In this document: positions 8,757-17,044 of the stretch, one piece after another
How positions within the stretch are numbered: position 1 is the first letter of the stretch
Layout of the letters: each line of letters opens with the position of its first letter
NCBI RefSeq assembly: GCF_017352095.1
Contig: NZ_CP071463.1
Location: 2,542,001 to 2,606,000 of the forward strand
Direction of reading: 5' to 3'
DNA length: 64,000 bases
Source: Natrinema longum
GTDB lineage: Archaea > Halobacteriota > Halobacteria > Halobacteriales > Natrialbaceae
Program-made: the position numbers and the translations under genes
Notes under the pieces: generated by a model
Told to the model about the DNA's origin: nothing
The model's database searches: none
The model's input: only the letters and a program-made list of their open reading frames with translations

Positions 8757-9551
8757 ATGGAAACCGACGGCAGCGACGGCGATCGCGGCCACGGCGGCCG
8801 CGCCGGGAAACCGGCGGACGAGCAGGCTGGCGAGCGTCCGACAACGGCGGGTGCCGCCGGCCGCGAGGCGGTGACCTTCGAGTGGGACGGGATCCGTGCC
8901 GGATTCTTCACCTGTCTCCCGATCGCGCTCGGCGTCGGCGGGTACGGCGTCGCCTTCGGGGTGCTCGCTCGTAGGGCCGGGCTGAGCGTTGCGGAGGCGA
9001 CGCTGATGAGTGCGACCGTTTTGGCCGGTGCCGCCCAGATCGTCGCCGTCGAGCTCTGGGCGGACCCGCTCCCCGTCGCGACGATCGTCCTCGCGACGCT
9101 CGCGATCAACCTGCGGTACTCCCTGATGGGTGCGGCGCTGGGTCCGTGGCTCGACGAACTCTCTTCGATCCGGAGCTACGGGAGCCTCCTGTTGATGGCC
9201 GACGAGAACTGGGCGCTGACGATGCGCGAGCTCACGTCCGGCAGCGGGCGCGGCGGGTTCCTCTTCGGGACCGGTATCGCAATCTGGGTGTTCTGGGTCG
9301 CGTCGACGATCGTCGGAGCGACTGCCGGGGGTGCGATCGGCGATCCGGCTCGATACGGCATCGACTTCGTCCTCGCGGCGGTCTTCGTCGCGCTCGCCGT
9401 CGAACTCTGGGAGGGGCGCTCGACGCTCGTCCCGTGGCTCGTCGCGCTTTCGACCGCCATCGTCGCGGCGGCGGTCGTCCCGGGCCAGTGGTACATCCTG
9501 CTTGGCGGCTTCGCGGCCGCCGCCGTCGAGGTGATCCGCTATGATCAGTGA
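8757..9551 (+). CDS. azlC: AzlC family branched-chain amino acid exporter, large subunit
   Basis: This 264-aa protein has a polar Gly/Asp-rich N-terminal tail (about 40 residues) followed by about seven hydrophobic helices. It shows AzlC hallmarks: FFTCLPIALGVGGYGVAFGVLARRAGLS near the start of the membrane domain, NLRYSLMGAALGPWL in the middle and DENWALT after it. AzlC pairs with the small AzlD subunit to export branched-chain amino acids or analogues. The ATG at 8757 is preceded by an in-frame GTG. The AzlD start codon overlaps the end of this gene by 11 bases, which supports translational coupling. Confidence 0.9.
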   Translation: METDGSDGDRGHGGRAGKPADEQAGERPTTAGAAGREAVTFEWDGIRAGFFTCLPIALGVGGYGVAFGVLARRAGLSVAEATLMSATVLAGAAQIVAVELWADPLPVATIVLATLAINLRYSLMGAALGPWLDELSSIRSYGSLLLMADENWALTMRELTSGSGRGGFLFGTGIAIWVFWVASTIVGATAGGAIGDPARYGIDFVLAAVFVALAVELWEGRSTLVPWLVALSTAIVAAAVVPGQWYILLGGFAAAAVEVIRYDQ

Positions 9552-9861
9552 GGATGCTCTCGCGCTCGACCCCCTGATCGTCGGTGCGATCCTCGCGATG
9601 GCACTCGTGACGGCAGCGACGAAAGTCGGCGGCTTCTGGTTCCTCCGCCGGATCGAGGTGAGCGAGCGACTCGAGGCGGGATTGGCGGTCCTGCCGGGAG
9701 CGATCGTGATCGCGATCCTCGGGCCGGAACTGGCCGGCGGCGGCCCGGCGGAATGGGGTGGGGCCGGCGTCGTCTTGCTCGTCATGTGGCGAACGGAGAA
9801 CATCCTGCTGTCGCTGTGTGGCGGTGTCGGGGCCGTGGTCCTGTTTCGGACGCTACTGTGA
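9541..9861 (+). CDS. azlD: AzlD domain-containing exporter small subunit
   Basis: This 106-aa membrane protein has about four hydrophobic helices and the AzlD pattern VGAILAMALVTAATKVGGFWFLRR, then RLEAGLAVLPGAIVIAILGPEL. It overlaps azlC and would form the two-component exporter in the cytoplasmic membrane. Its length is normal for the family. Nothing in the sequence shows regulation. Confidence 0.88.
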   Translation: MISEDALALDPLIVGAILAMALVTAATKVGGFWFLRRIEVSERLEAGLAVLPGAIVIAILGPELAGGGPAEWGGAGVVLLVMWRTENILLSLCGGVGAVVLFRTLL

Positions 9862-9917
9862 GGCCGACCGATTACCGACGAACGCGAATTTATCCGTCCG
9901 GCGATCGAATCGTCGGT

Positions 9918-10178
9918 ATGGCAACCCGTATCAGTCGGTCTTTTCGGGGCATCTCCGAACGGCTCGTGATCCGCTATTTGACGAACCTGGGCGGGGAACA
10001 GGTCGCCGAGGACACCGTCGAAGGCGACGACTGGACGGCGACGTTCTCCTCGGCGACAGTCGATATCGGTCCGTCGTTGCAACTGACCGAGGTGACGATC
10101 GTCTTCGAGGGGGAAGAAGAGACGCTCGACCCGCTCGTCGAGCGGTTCGCACAGAAGGCGATGCGTGCAGGTGGGTAG
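9918..10178 (+). CDS. Conserved small haloarchaeal protein
   Basis: Starting at the ATG at 9918 gives an 86-aa soluble protein. The sequence FRGISERLVIRYLTNLGGEQVAEDTVEGDDWTATFSSATVDIGPSLQLTEVTIVFEGEEE suggests a small alpha-beta sandwich. It could be related to the MoaD-associated C-terminal domain family, but I cannot confirm that. It ends immediately before the ATG of the next gene at 10179, so the two are almost certainly co-translated. Confidence 0.68.
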   Translation: MATRISRSFRGISERLVIRYLTNLGGEQVAEDTVEGDDWTATFSSATVDIGPSLQLTEVTIVFEGEEETLDPLVERFAQKAMRAGG

Positions 10179-10580
10179 ATGGCGGGCGAGCCGATCGACG
10201 GGCAAGTGCTCGTGCTTACTGCAGCCAAGGCGAGCGTGGCCCCGACCAGGTTGCCCGACCTGATCGAACGCGCACAGGTCGCGTTGAAGCCGGCGATAGA
10301 GCGGTATCGCCGGGAGTACGAGCGGCTCTACGCGGACGACGAGATCGAGGTCTTCCTCGTCGACTGGGGCCACTGGGACGAGATCGGCGACGGAATCGAC
10401 GTCACTGACCGGGAACTGTCGGCCATCCGGCGCGCACACGAGGAGCAACTGAAACGGATCGGTCGGCGCATGGACCGCGAAGCCGAGTTCGAAAGCGCAC
10501 TCGAGATCCGAGAGCCGGTCGTAATCGGGACGAGCGAGGACGATCCCGTCGATGGCGGCACGGAGAGCGGACTCGAGTAA
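10179..10580 (+). CDS. Conserved haloarchaeal protein of unknown function
   Basis: This 133-aa acidic protein directly abuts the preceding 86-aa gene. It has a short strand (GQVLVLTAAKASV), a long helical stretch (LPDLIERAQVALKPAIERYRREYERLYADDEIEVFLVDWGHWDEIG) and a second helix with RELSAIRRAHEEQLKRIGRRMDREAEFESALEIREPVVIG. No known motif is seen. The tight spacing implies a shared function with the upstream gene. Confidence 0.7.
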   Translation: MAGEPIDGQVLVLTAAKASVAPTRLPDLIERAQVALKPAIERYRREYERLYADDEIEVFLVDWGHWDEIGDGIDVTDRELSAIRRAHEEQLKRIGRRMDREAEFESALEIREPVVIGTSEDDPVDGGTESGLE

Positions 10581-10681
10581 CGCGACGGTCGGGCCGGAGC
10601 GTCCAACTCACCGTCCCGCGCTTCTCGCGGTCGATGGCAACTCTAAAGATCATGATTCTCCTTTGGAAAACCACCCAGACG

Positions 10682-11134
10682 ATGGCTATCGACCAGGAAA
10701 CCGAGATGACGGACGCGGAGATCGACGATTTCCTCAGTCGTCACGAGACTGGGGTGTTGTCGCTCGCGCGGACGGACGACCCCTATGCGATCCCGATCTC
10801 GTACGGCTACGACGACGACGACCGAGTGTTCTACATGCGGATGGTGTCGACCCCCGACAGCGAGAAGCGCCAGTTCCTCGAGTCCGCGCCACAAGCGCGG
10901 CTCGTCGTTTACGATGATGCCGGCTCGACGTACCGGAGCGTCATCGCCACGGGCTCACTCGAGAGCATCGAGCCGTCGGAGCTGACGGCGGGCCAGATCG
11001 CCCAGTATGGGGATACGAAACGGCCGCTGTTCGAGATCTGGGCCGAGGGAAAGGAGGCACTGAACATCGAACTCTACCGGCTCACACCGGCATCACTCGA
11101 CGGACGGCGGACTGAAATCGATCGCGAGGAGTGA
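10682..11134 (+). CDS. Pyridoxamine 5'-phosphate oxidase family protein
   Basis: The ATG at 10682 gives 150 residues; an upstream in-frame ATG at 10634 would add 16 unlikely residues. The split beta-barrel pattern of the family is clear: MTDAEIDDFLSRHETGVLSLARTDDPYAIPISYGYDDDDRVFYMRM, then EKRQFLESAPQARLVVYDDAGSTYRSVIATGSLE. Members bind FMN or F420. Haloarchaeal stand-alone versions are usually annotated as flavin-nucleotide-binding proteins with unknown substrate. No partner gene is adjacent. Confidence 0.85.
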   Translation: MAIDQETEMTDAEIDDFLSRHETGVLSLARTDDPYAIPISYGYDDDDRVFYMRMVSTPDSEKRQFLESAPQARLVVYDDAGSTYRSVIATGSLESIEPSELTAGQIAQYGDTKRPLFEIWAEGKEALNIELYRLTPASLDGRRTEIDREE

Positions 11135-11173
11135 GACGGGACGGTCGGACGCGGAGACTCGATGGCGAGGGAG

Positions 11174-11323
11174 TCACTTCGTCTGTTGTTCGGTGGCGAA
11201 CGCCGAGGACGTAACCGACGAACCACAGACCGGACAGCCGTGTGCCAGCGTGGCCTCGCGCATCGATTCGTTGACTTCGATCTCCTGCCCGCATTCCGGG
11301 CACGTAAACTCGTATCTACTCAT
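11174..11323 (-). CDS. Small zinc-ribbon protein
   Basis: This is a 49-aa gene on the minus strand. The product starts MSRYEFTCPECGQEIEVN and continues with HGCPVCGSSV, giving two CPxCG knuckles (Cys at about 8, 11, 30 and 33) that form one zinc ribbon. Mini zinc-finger proteins of this type are plentiful in haloarchaea and are thought to bind nucleic acid or protein. An A/T-rich box GTATATATAGG around 11379-11389 lies about 55 bases upstream and may be its promoter. Confidence 0.75.
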   Translation of the reverse strand: MSRYEFTCPECGQEIEVNESMREATLAHGCPVCGSSVTSSAFATEQQTK

Positions 11324-11500
11324 ATCAGGGGATGAGCCGTGTCAACCGTCGGTTGTCTACCGTATAGCTGCACGTCCAGTATATATAGGGTTGCGGTTCA
11401 GTACCGCCGTCCTGTAGGTTCCGATACGTTCATACGGCTCGAGTCAGCGCTCCGTCCACAGTCCGGTCTCGCCCTGGCTCGAGCCCGCAGGTCGGAGCGA

Positions 11501-12160
11501 CTATTCGTGATCGAGGATGGCGTCGAGGAGCTTCGTCTGGGCCGCAGCGAGGTGCTCTGTGAACGTCGTGCCGGTAATGTCGAGTTCGGCGGCGACCTCG
11601 CCGGCGTTGGCGCGTTTGGGGTGTTCGAAGTAGCCCATCCGGTGGGCCGTCTCCAGGACCTCGGTCTGGCGGTCCGTCAGCAGGCTCCGGTCGACGAAGA
11701 CGAGGTTTCGTTCGTCGTGGTCCTGTTGGGACTGGAGCAGCCGCTGGACGTCGAGGTTCGCGTAGCGATCCCGCAACTCGCCGATGATCGCCTGCAAGCC
11801 GTGCATATCCGGCGCGTGGAAGGTCAGATAGAGCGCCGCCCCCTGCGTGCGGACGTCGACGACCGGACAATCGTGTTCCTCGATACACTCGCAGGGACAA
11901 CCGCGGCCGAGTTCGCGCTCGAACCGGTAGACCGTGCTCGAGCCGTAGGAAAAGATCGCCGAGAGCTCCACATCGACGTCGAACTCGTCGGGGTAGGTCT
12001 CGGCCTCGAGCAGGAACTCCTCGGTGACGCGCTCGGGCGTGGATGGACTGGTGCTCTTCGAAACCGAGTGGACCCGTCCGTTCGTCTCGGCGGAGGCCTG
12101 TCCGACGACGCAGTCGGGCGGATCGTCGATTTTTACCTCCGCTCGAATCCCCGAAACCAT
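11501..12160 (-). CDS. Bacterio-opsin-activator-type HTH transcriptional regulator
   Basis: This 219-aa regulator has an N-terminal sensory-like domain (about 30-150). That domain contains a Cys-rich patch, GRGCPCECIEEHDCPV, which could bind metal, heme or sense redox. The C-terminal HTH_10 domain (about 158-215) has LTDRQTEVLETAHRMGYFEHPKRANAGEVAAELDITGTTFTEHLAAAQTKLL, the haloarchaeal Bat/DmsR signature. Targets cannot be read from the context: the neighbours are a mini zinc ribbon and another HTH protein. The Cys cluster makes a redox or metal signal plausible; this is an inference. Confidence 0.88.
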   Translation of the reverse strand: MVSGIRAEVKIDDPPDCVVGQASAETNGRVHSVSKSTSPSTPERVTEEFLLEAETYPDEFDVDVELSAIFSYGSSTVYRFERELGRGCPCECIEEHDCPVVDVRTQGAALYLTFHAPDMHGLQAIIGELRDRYANLDVQRLLQSQQDHDERNLVFVDRSLLTDRQTEVLETAHRMGYFEHPKRANAGEVAAELDITGTTFTEHLAAAQTKLLDAILDHE

Positions 12161-12246
12161 ACGCTACCGTTGTGAGGGCCGGACCCTAAACTCTGTGTCT
12201 GTGGAATGATAAACTCTCACATGATGGCTGTGACCTCGAATCCGTC

Positions 12247-12328
12247 ATACGGTTTGCTGGCCCGATGTCCCGGTTGAACCGCAGGGCGGTCCCGGTCCCC
12301 CCGGCACTGACGGACAGGAGACCGTATC
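12247..12328. repeat. Palindromic repeat, copy A
   Basis: This imperfect palindrome of about 82 bp runs from ACGGTTTGCTGGCCCGATG to GGACAGGAGACCGTAT. It is clearly related to copies B (33804-33887) and C (60670-60753). Unlike those, it lies between divergent genes and does not touch a stop codon, so it may be the remnant of a gene end or a moved copy. Confidence 0.75.
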
Positions 12329-12488
12329 AGGGGATCGATCCGGTACTCCGATGGAAGCGTCGCCTTCCGTCTTCCCGGACGATTCCCCGCTGGGTGGAAC
12401 CGAGCCAGTATACGCACCCCAATATAAAGCACCCTGTATTTATTGGGCGTTATTTGGAGGGGGCAGGGTTGGTAATAGAGGATACAAG

Positions 12489-12887
12489 ATGCCCACGACG
12501 AACCCTGACGCGAGCGACGGTCGGACGCGAGGCTGGCAAACCGACGACCCCATCGACCCGCAGGCCGTTCTCGCCGCGCTGGACGACGACGCCTGTCGCG
12601 CCATCCTCGAGGCGACGTCCGGAGAGTCGCTGACCGCGACGGAACTCTCCGAGCAGTGTGAGATCCCGATGTCGACGGCATACCGGAAAGTCGAGAAGCT
12701 GACGGAGGCCGACCTGGTCGAAGAGAAGGTTCGGATCAACACCTCCGGCAAGCACGCGACCGAGTACCGCAAGAACTTCGACGACGTGCTCGTCTCCATC
12801 GCCGACGGGGGCGGGATCGAGATCGAGATGACGAGCCCGGAGCCCGACACCGAGTCGGTGTCGACCGCCCCGATCGCCGGTGACTGA
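12489..12887 (+). CDS. Winged-helix transcriptional regulator
   Basis: The ATG at 12489 gives 132 residues. After a polar N terminus comes a winged-helix domain (about 25-90): AVLAALDDDACRAILEATSGESLTATELSEQCEIPMSTAYRKVEKLTEADLVEEKVRINTSGKHATEYRKNFDDVLV. The tail is acidic. This is the short ArsR-like haloarchaeal regulator type. Two A/T-rich boxes (ATATAAA near 12422 and a TTATTT near 12450) lie in the 160 bases upstream, the second at roughly promoter distance. The ligand and targets are unknown. Confidence 0.85.
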   Translation: MPTTNPDASDGRTRGWQTDDPIDPQAVLAALDDDACRAILEATSGESLTATELSEQCEIPMSTAYRKVEKLTEADLVEEKVRINTSGKHATEYRKNFDDVLVSIADGGGIEIEMTSPEPDTESVSTAPIAGD

Positions 12888-13083
12888 TCGAGGCTGCGTT
12901 CGCAGCCGAACGGTGCTCGCCGATCCGCTCAGGTGATTTCGTTTCCGGTCCCGGAGCCGACGACAGCTCCGATTGCTGCTGATTCGTTTTCCGCTCGATT
13001 CGAGTCCGACGCCGGACTCGAGACGCGACAGGGACGTTGTGCCGCTCGATTCGGATTTCCCGCTGGTTACTCGGAGACCGACC

Positions 13084-13656
13084 TCAAACGCCCGCGCCCG
13101 CGCCTGTACTGCTACCGAGTTCGAGGACGAACGTGGCGATGACTGCGGCGACGACGACGAGTGCGGGGACGTACAGCAGGGCTCCGATCACCGCAGCCAC
13201 GACGGCCTTGCCGGTCGAGAGGTCGTGGAACGCCGCAAGCGCTTTGATCTGCAGATACCAGCCGTACAGCCCGAGCGCGAGGTTGACGATCGGAATCCAC
13301 CACAGTCCGTGGCGGACGATCGCCGGGAACGCGTAGGCCTCGAGGGTCGTCGCGACGCCACGCTTGCCAAACGCCATCGCCACGAGATGGACGAGCAACG
13401 CCTCGATAACGGCTCCGAGCCACGTTACGAGACCCAGGCCGAGGATGATCAGCCCGCCGAGCGCTGCAGTAGCCGGCGACGAGACGTTGAGCAGTATGGA
13501 CAACACTGCGGGGATGAGCATACTCACCAGGGACGTAACGAGCAGGAACTGTAGCGGGTACCCGACCCCGTGTTTTTCATTGTATTGACTGAAAAACGTC
13601 CCGGGGTCGTTGATCATATAACCGCTGACACCTTTCCACTGTTGTAAGAGATTCAT
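13084..13656 (-). CDS. Yip1-like multi-pass membrane protein
   Basis: The ATG at 13656 (MNLLQQWKGV) gives 190 residues; an ATG five codons upstream is possible. After WKGVSGYMINDPGTFFSQ there are five hydrophobic helices (about 38-58, 64-88, 112-132, 145-160 and 165-185). The central FGKRGVATTLEAYAFPAIVRHGLWWIPIVNLALGLYGWYLQIKAL is typical of the Yip1/YIP1 family. The archaeal function is unknown. The upstream region on this strand contains A/T-rich promoter-like sequence (TATATTTTTATT at about 13680-13692). Confidence 0.8.
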   Translation of the reverse strand: MNLLQQWKGVSGYMINDPGTFFSQYNEKHGVGYPLQFLLVTSLVSMLIPAVLSILLNVSSPATAALGGLIILGLGLVTWLGAVIEALLVHLVAMAFGKRGVATTLEAYAFPAIVRHGLWWIPIVNLALGLYGWYLQIKALAAFHDLSTGKAVVAAVIGALLYVPALVVVAAVIATFVLELGSSTGAGAGV

Positions 13657-14007
13657 ACGCCAGGATAACAATAAGACAATAAAAATATACTGGATTCCTG
13701 TAACGTTTGCAAGAACTCTTTAGTATACTTACAGATAGGCAGTCAGAACGCCGACCGACGCGACGATCGGAGCCGAAACTGACAGACAGGCTAGCAGTGT
13801 CGAACGACGCTCGAGGCGACGACCGCGAGTCGTTGACTGCAACGGAGGGGTCCAAACGGTATCCGCCCCCGACGGTACGGGTGAGCTACGAGCCGCTGAT
13901 CCGGGTCACGCCGTCGGTTCTCGGGGGTTGGGAACCTGGGTGACCCGTTATATGTCCGCCAGCGATAGGTCCCAATACGTCCGCCTCTCCGAGGTTACGA
14001 ACTATCG
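13657..14007. other. Intergenic region between divergent genes
   Basis: This gap of about 350 bp holds the divergent promoters of the Yip1-like gene and the tandem HTH gene. A/T-rich boxes are visible near 13680-13692 and 13715-13730. Another, GTTATATG, lies near 13947-13954, about 55 bases before the ATG at 14008. I see no convincing gene or repeat inside it. Confidence 0.5.
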
Positions 14008-14529
14008 ATGAGCGATACCCGACAGCAGATTCAGGCCCGCATCGGCACGAACGCCGGCGTCCATTTCAACGAACTCGTCAGGGAGTCCGACTTCGCGCCG
14101 GGACAGGTCCAGTACCACGTCCGTCGACTGCTCGATGACGACCGACTCGTTCGCGAGGAGTTCTACGGTCGGACTCACTACTACCCGCCCGAGTACGACG
14201 AGTGGGAACGAGCCGCACTGGCGTTGTTCCGTCGGGAAACGGCCCGCGAGATCGTCGTCTACCTGATCGAGCACGAGCCGGCCGCACCCGATGATATCAC
14301 CGCCGCCCTCGATATCGCCCGGAGCACGCTCGAGTACCACCTCGATCGACTGGTCGATCACGACCTCGTCGAGAAACGCTACGACGAACGAAACCGCGTG
14401 ACCCTCGAACTCGCGGCACCCGAAGCGACGGGTCGGCTGCTGGCGACGGTGACGCCGACGGTTCCCGATCGACTCCTCGATCGGTTTACGCGGCTCGTCG
14501 ACGAGTTGCTCGCGGGAACCGACGAGTAA
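14008..14529 (+). CDS. Tandem winged-helix transcriptional regulator
   Basis: This 173-aa protein contains two winged-helix domains. The first (about 5-65) reads RQQIQARIGTNAGVHFNELVRESDFAPGQVQYHVRRLLDDDRLVREEFYGRTHYYP. The second (about 70-130) reads RRETAREIVVYLIEHEPAAPDDITAALDIARSTLEYHLDRLVDHDLVEKRY. This double arrangement is common among haloarchaeal MarR/ArsR-like regulators. It has no ligand domain, so regulation may act through the HTH units or a partner. It starts alone, downstream of a TATA-like box. Confidence 0.88.
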   Translation: MSDTRQQIQARIGTNAGVHFNELVRESDFAPGQVQYHVRRLLDDDRLVREEFYGRTHYYPPEYDEWERAALALFRRETAREIVVYLIEHEPAAPDDITAALDIARSTLEYHLDRLVDHDLVEKRYDERNRVTLELAAPEATGRLLATVTPTVPDRLLDRFTRLVDELLAGTDE

Positions 14530-14598
14530 CGCGGCACCGTCGGGCCGCCGTCCGTGACTTCTTCCACGCCGAACGGCGTGTGTTTGCGCTGGACCCTG

Positions 14599-15624
14599 TC
14601 ACTGCATTCCCGGATCGTTCCCGAGTCGGTCGTAGTGGTTGTTCATGACGTCGAGCGTCGCCATCAACGCGCCGAGGACCACGGGGCCGTAGAACAGACC
14701 CATGACGCCGAAGGCGTACACGCCGCCGAGAACGCCGAGGATGATGACGGCAGGATTGAGTTCCGCGTACCGATCGACGACGAGCGGCCGGAGGTAATCG
14801 TCGGAGAGTCCGACGACGATCATGCTGTACACGAACAGCACTCCCGCAAGTAACGGTTCACCGGTCAGGAACAGAAAGATCACCGCCGGCCCCCAGATCA
14901 GGAACGACCCCACGAGGGGGATCAACGAGAGGACGATCATGATGACGGTCCAGAACGCGGCGTTGGGGATCCCGGTCGCGAGGAGTCCGAGCCCGGCGAT
15001 GCTCCCCTGTACGATCGCGATCAGGACGTGACCCGCGAGGACGGCCCACATCACCTCGTCGAGGCGCTGGTAAAAATCGTCCTGGACGTCGTCCGGAAGC
15101 GGCGTCAGCTCTCGCATCCATGCCACCAGATCGTCGCCGTCTTTGAGCAAGTAGTAGAGCAGAAAAACCGCGAGACCCACCCCGATCAGCACGTGTGTCA
15201 CCGTGCTGAACCACTCGGTCGATCGCTCGAGGGCGACCGTGCCGACGTTCTGTGCGGCATCGACGAGCGCCGAGGGGAGATCGACGCGTTGGCCGGTCTG
15301 CTCTTCGATCGCCCGCTCGAGTTCGCTCAACTCCAGCGAGTCGGTGTTGACGGTCTCGAGGAGCCGCCGGGCGTCGCTGGCAACCGCGATAACGACGACG
15401 ATCAGCGGGACGACGAAGCCGGCGACCGCGAGGGCAACGAGTGCGACCGCGGCGATCGACGGTCGGACTCGCCGTTCGAGGCGTTGCTGAACCGGATAGA
15501 GGACGTACGCGATGAGGATCGCCCCGAGAACGTACTGGGCGAACGGCACCACGAGCAACAGCGAGAGGTACGCAAAGAGGGCGATGAGGACGAGGAGAAA
15601 CCCCTTACTGAGATTCACAGCCAT
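14599..15624 (-). CDS. AI-2E family transporter-like membrane protein
   Basis: The ATG at 15624 (MAVNLSKGFLLVLIALFAYLSLLLVVPF) gives 341 residues; an ATG at 15645 would add seven. The protein has about eight hydrophobic helices. The family pattern is present: two N-terminal helices, a soluble insert (about 75-125, LETVNTDSLELSELERAIEEQTG), then GIPNAAFWTVIMIVLSLIPLVGSFLIWGPA and LNPAVIILGVLGGVYAFGVMGLFYGPVVLG. Members were first linked to AI-2 export, and several act as Na+/H+ antiporters. In a halophile an ion-exchange role is plausible but inferred. Confidence 0.9.
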   Translation of the reverse strand: MAVNLSKGFLLVLIALFAYLSLLLVVPFAQYVLGAILIAYVLYPVQQRLERRVRPSIAAVALVALAVAGFVVPLIVVVIAVASDARRLLETVNTDSLELSELERAIEEQTGQRVDLPSALVDAAQNVGTVALERSTEWFSTVTHVLIGVGLAVFLLYYLLKDGDDLVAWMRELTPLPDDVQDDFYQRLDEVMWAVLAGHVLIAIVQGSIAGLGLLATGIPNAAFWTVIMIVLSLIPLVGSFLIWGPAVIFLFLTGEPLLAGVLFVYSMIVVGLSDDYLRPLVVDRYAELNPAVIILGVLGGVYAFGVMGLFYGPVVLGALMATLDVMNNHYDRLGNDPGMQ

Positions 15625-15735
15625 TATTTTTGTGTTAGATCGCATAAAACCACGGCTTGAACCTGTCCTCTGACCGGACTGTCGTGTGTACCCGTCACAC
15701 GGCTTCAAGGGCTTGGTTCGTGAACTACTACCCGA

Positions 15736-16488
15736 ATGTCGACTCAGCTCGATCCCCTCTCGCTGTCGGCCGATCTCTTATATACGGTCAAGACCGAGGG
15801 CGATGCCGACCCGTTGCGAGAGCACCTGGCGGCACTCGAGCGGTCACAGCTAGAGCGGGCGCTCGTCGATCGCGAGCGAAAGCTCGCGTTCTGGCTCAAC
15901 TGCTACAACGCGTACGCACAACTCCTGTTGGAGGAAGAGGAGCCGGCGCTGTTCGACGGTGGACTCCTCGATCAGTGGAAGTTCTTCGCCCGCGATCAGA
16001 TTCCGGTGAGTGGCGTCTGGCTGAGTCTCAACGACATCGAACACGGGCTGCTCCGCAGCTCGAAACAGCCGTGGGGGTTTGGCTATCTCCCCCGGCTGTT
16101 CCCCTCGTCGTTCGAGCGGCAGTTCCGCCTCGCGGAGTGCGATCCCCGGATTCACTTCGCGTTGGGTCACGGGGCCGAACACTGCCCGCCGATCGCGGTC
16201 TACTCGCCACGTGACGTCGACGAGGAACTCGATATCGCGATCGAGTGGTTCCTGGAGGAGAACGTTACCTACGATCCCGAGGCCGATACCGCGACGGTCC
16301 CGCGGCTGTTCCGACAGTATCGTGGTGATTTCGGCGGGACGCGAGGCATCGTTCGCTTTCTCCGGGAGTACAATGCCGTGCCGGCCGAGACGAGGCCGTC
16401 CCTCGAGTACGAACGGGTCGACCACTCTGCGGAACTCGACGTCGATCTGGAGGGCGACGACATTCGAGCCGACTTCTCCCACGACTGA
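15736..16488 (+). CDS. DUF547 domain-containing protein
   Basis: This 250-aa soluble protein matches the DUF547 fold. Landmarks are KLAFWLNCYNAYAQLLL (about 48-65), SGVWLSLNDIEHGLLRS (about 93-110), DPRIHFALGHGAEHCPPIAVYSPRDVDEELD (about 135-165) and FRQYRGDFGG near 195. The conserved Cys and His residues (HFALGHGAEHCPP) suggest an enzyme active site similar to papain-like/transglutaminase folds. The reaction is not known. It is transcribed alone from sequence upstream of 15736. Confidence 0.88.
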   Translation: MSTQLDPLSLSADLLYTVKTEGDADPLREHLAALERSQLERALVDRERKLAFWLNCYNAYAQLLLEEEEPALFDGGLLDQWKFFARDQIPVSGVWLSLNDIEHGLLRSSKQPWGFGYLPRLFPSSFERQFRLAECDPRIHFALGHGAEHCPPIAVYSPRDVDEELDIAIEWFLEENVTYDPEADTATVPRLFRQYRGDFGGTRGIVRFLREYNAVPAETRPSLEYERVDHSAELDVDLEGDDIRADFSHD

Positions 16489-16639
16489 TACCCCGGCGTT
16501 CCCGTTTTGAGTACTGCACACGCAGAAACGGCTGCAGTGGCACGGAGCGTTCCGCGTTCGCACGGAACCAGCGTGTGCGAACGCCTCCAGCCCGTGGAGG
16601 ATCAGTTTTATGGACTGTTGGCCGAACCACCGTGTCGTA

Positions 16640-16945
16640 ATGATCGTCATTCACGCGAGTTTTCCGATCGATCCAGACCGCCGCGAGGAGGCACTCGAGT
16701 CGATCGAGCACCTCGTCGCCGAATCACGACAGGAACCCGGACTGATCGACTACCGAGCGGCGACGGACGTCTCCGATCAGAACGTCGTTCGCTTCTTCGA
16801 ACAGTACGAAGACGAGGAAGCGTTCGGCGCACACACCCAGACGGACCACTTCCAGGAGTTCGAGGCGGCGCTGCCGGAGTTGCTCGCCGGCGAACCCACG
16901 GTCACGAAGTTCGAGGTCGACTCGGCGACGGAACTCGAGCTCTGA
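16640..16945 (+). CDS. Putative quinol monooxygenase (ABM domain)
   Basis: The ATG at 16640 (MIVIHASFPID) gives 101 residues. The single antibiotic-biosynthesis-monooxygenase ferredoxin-like fold is visible as MIVIHASFPIDPDRREEALESIEHLVAESRQEPGLIDYRAATDVSDQNVVRFFEQYEDEEAFGAHTQTDHFQEF. Relatives such as YgiN oxidise quinols or act on polycyclic substrates without a cofactor. The true substrate is unknown here. The size is normal for the family. Confidence 0.85.
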   Translation: MIVIHASFPIDPDRREEALESIEHLVAESRQEPGLIDYRAATDVSDQNVVRFFEQYEDEEAFGAHTQTDHFQEFEAALPELLAGEPTVTKFEVDSATELEL

Positions 16946-17044
16946 GTGACTCGCCTGCCGTCGTTCGACGAGACGGCGCTCTCACCGGACGAAACGTCGG
17001 CAAAACAGCGTCGCCAGCGAAATTCAGTCCGCTCGCCGTCGCGA

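Noticed and set aside
8727-10448. 573-aa minus-strand open frame
   Set aside because: It lies antisense to the azlC-azlD and following genes and is Arg/Asp/Pro-rich without any motif. The plus-strand genes have clear family signatures.
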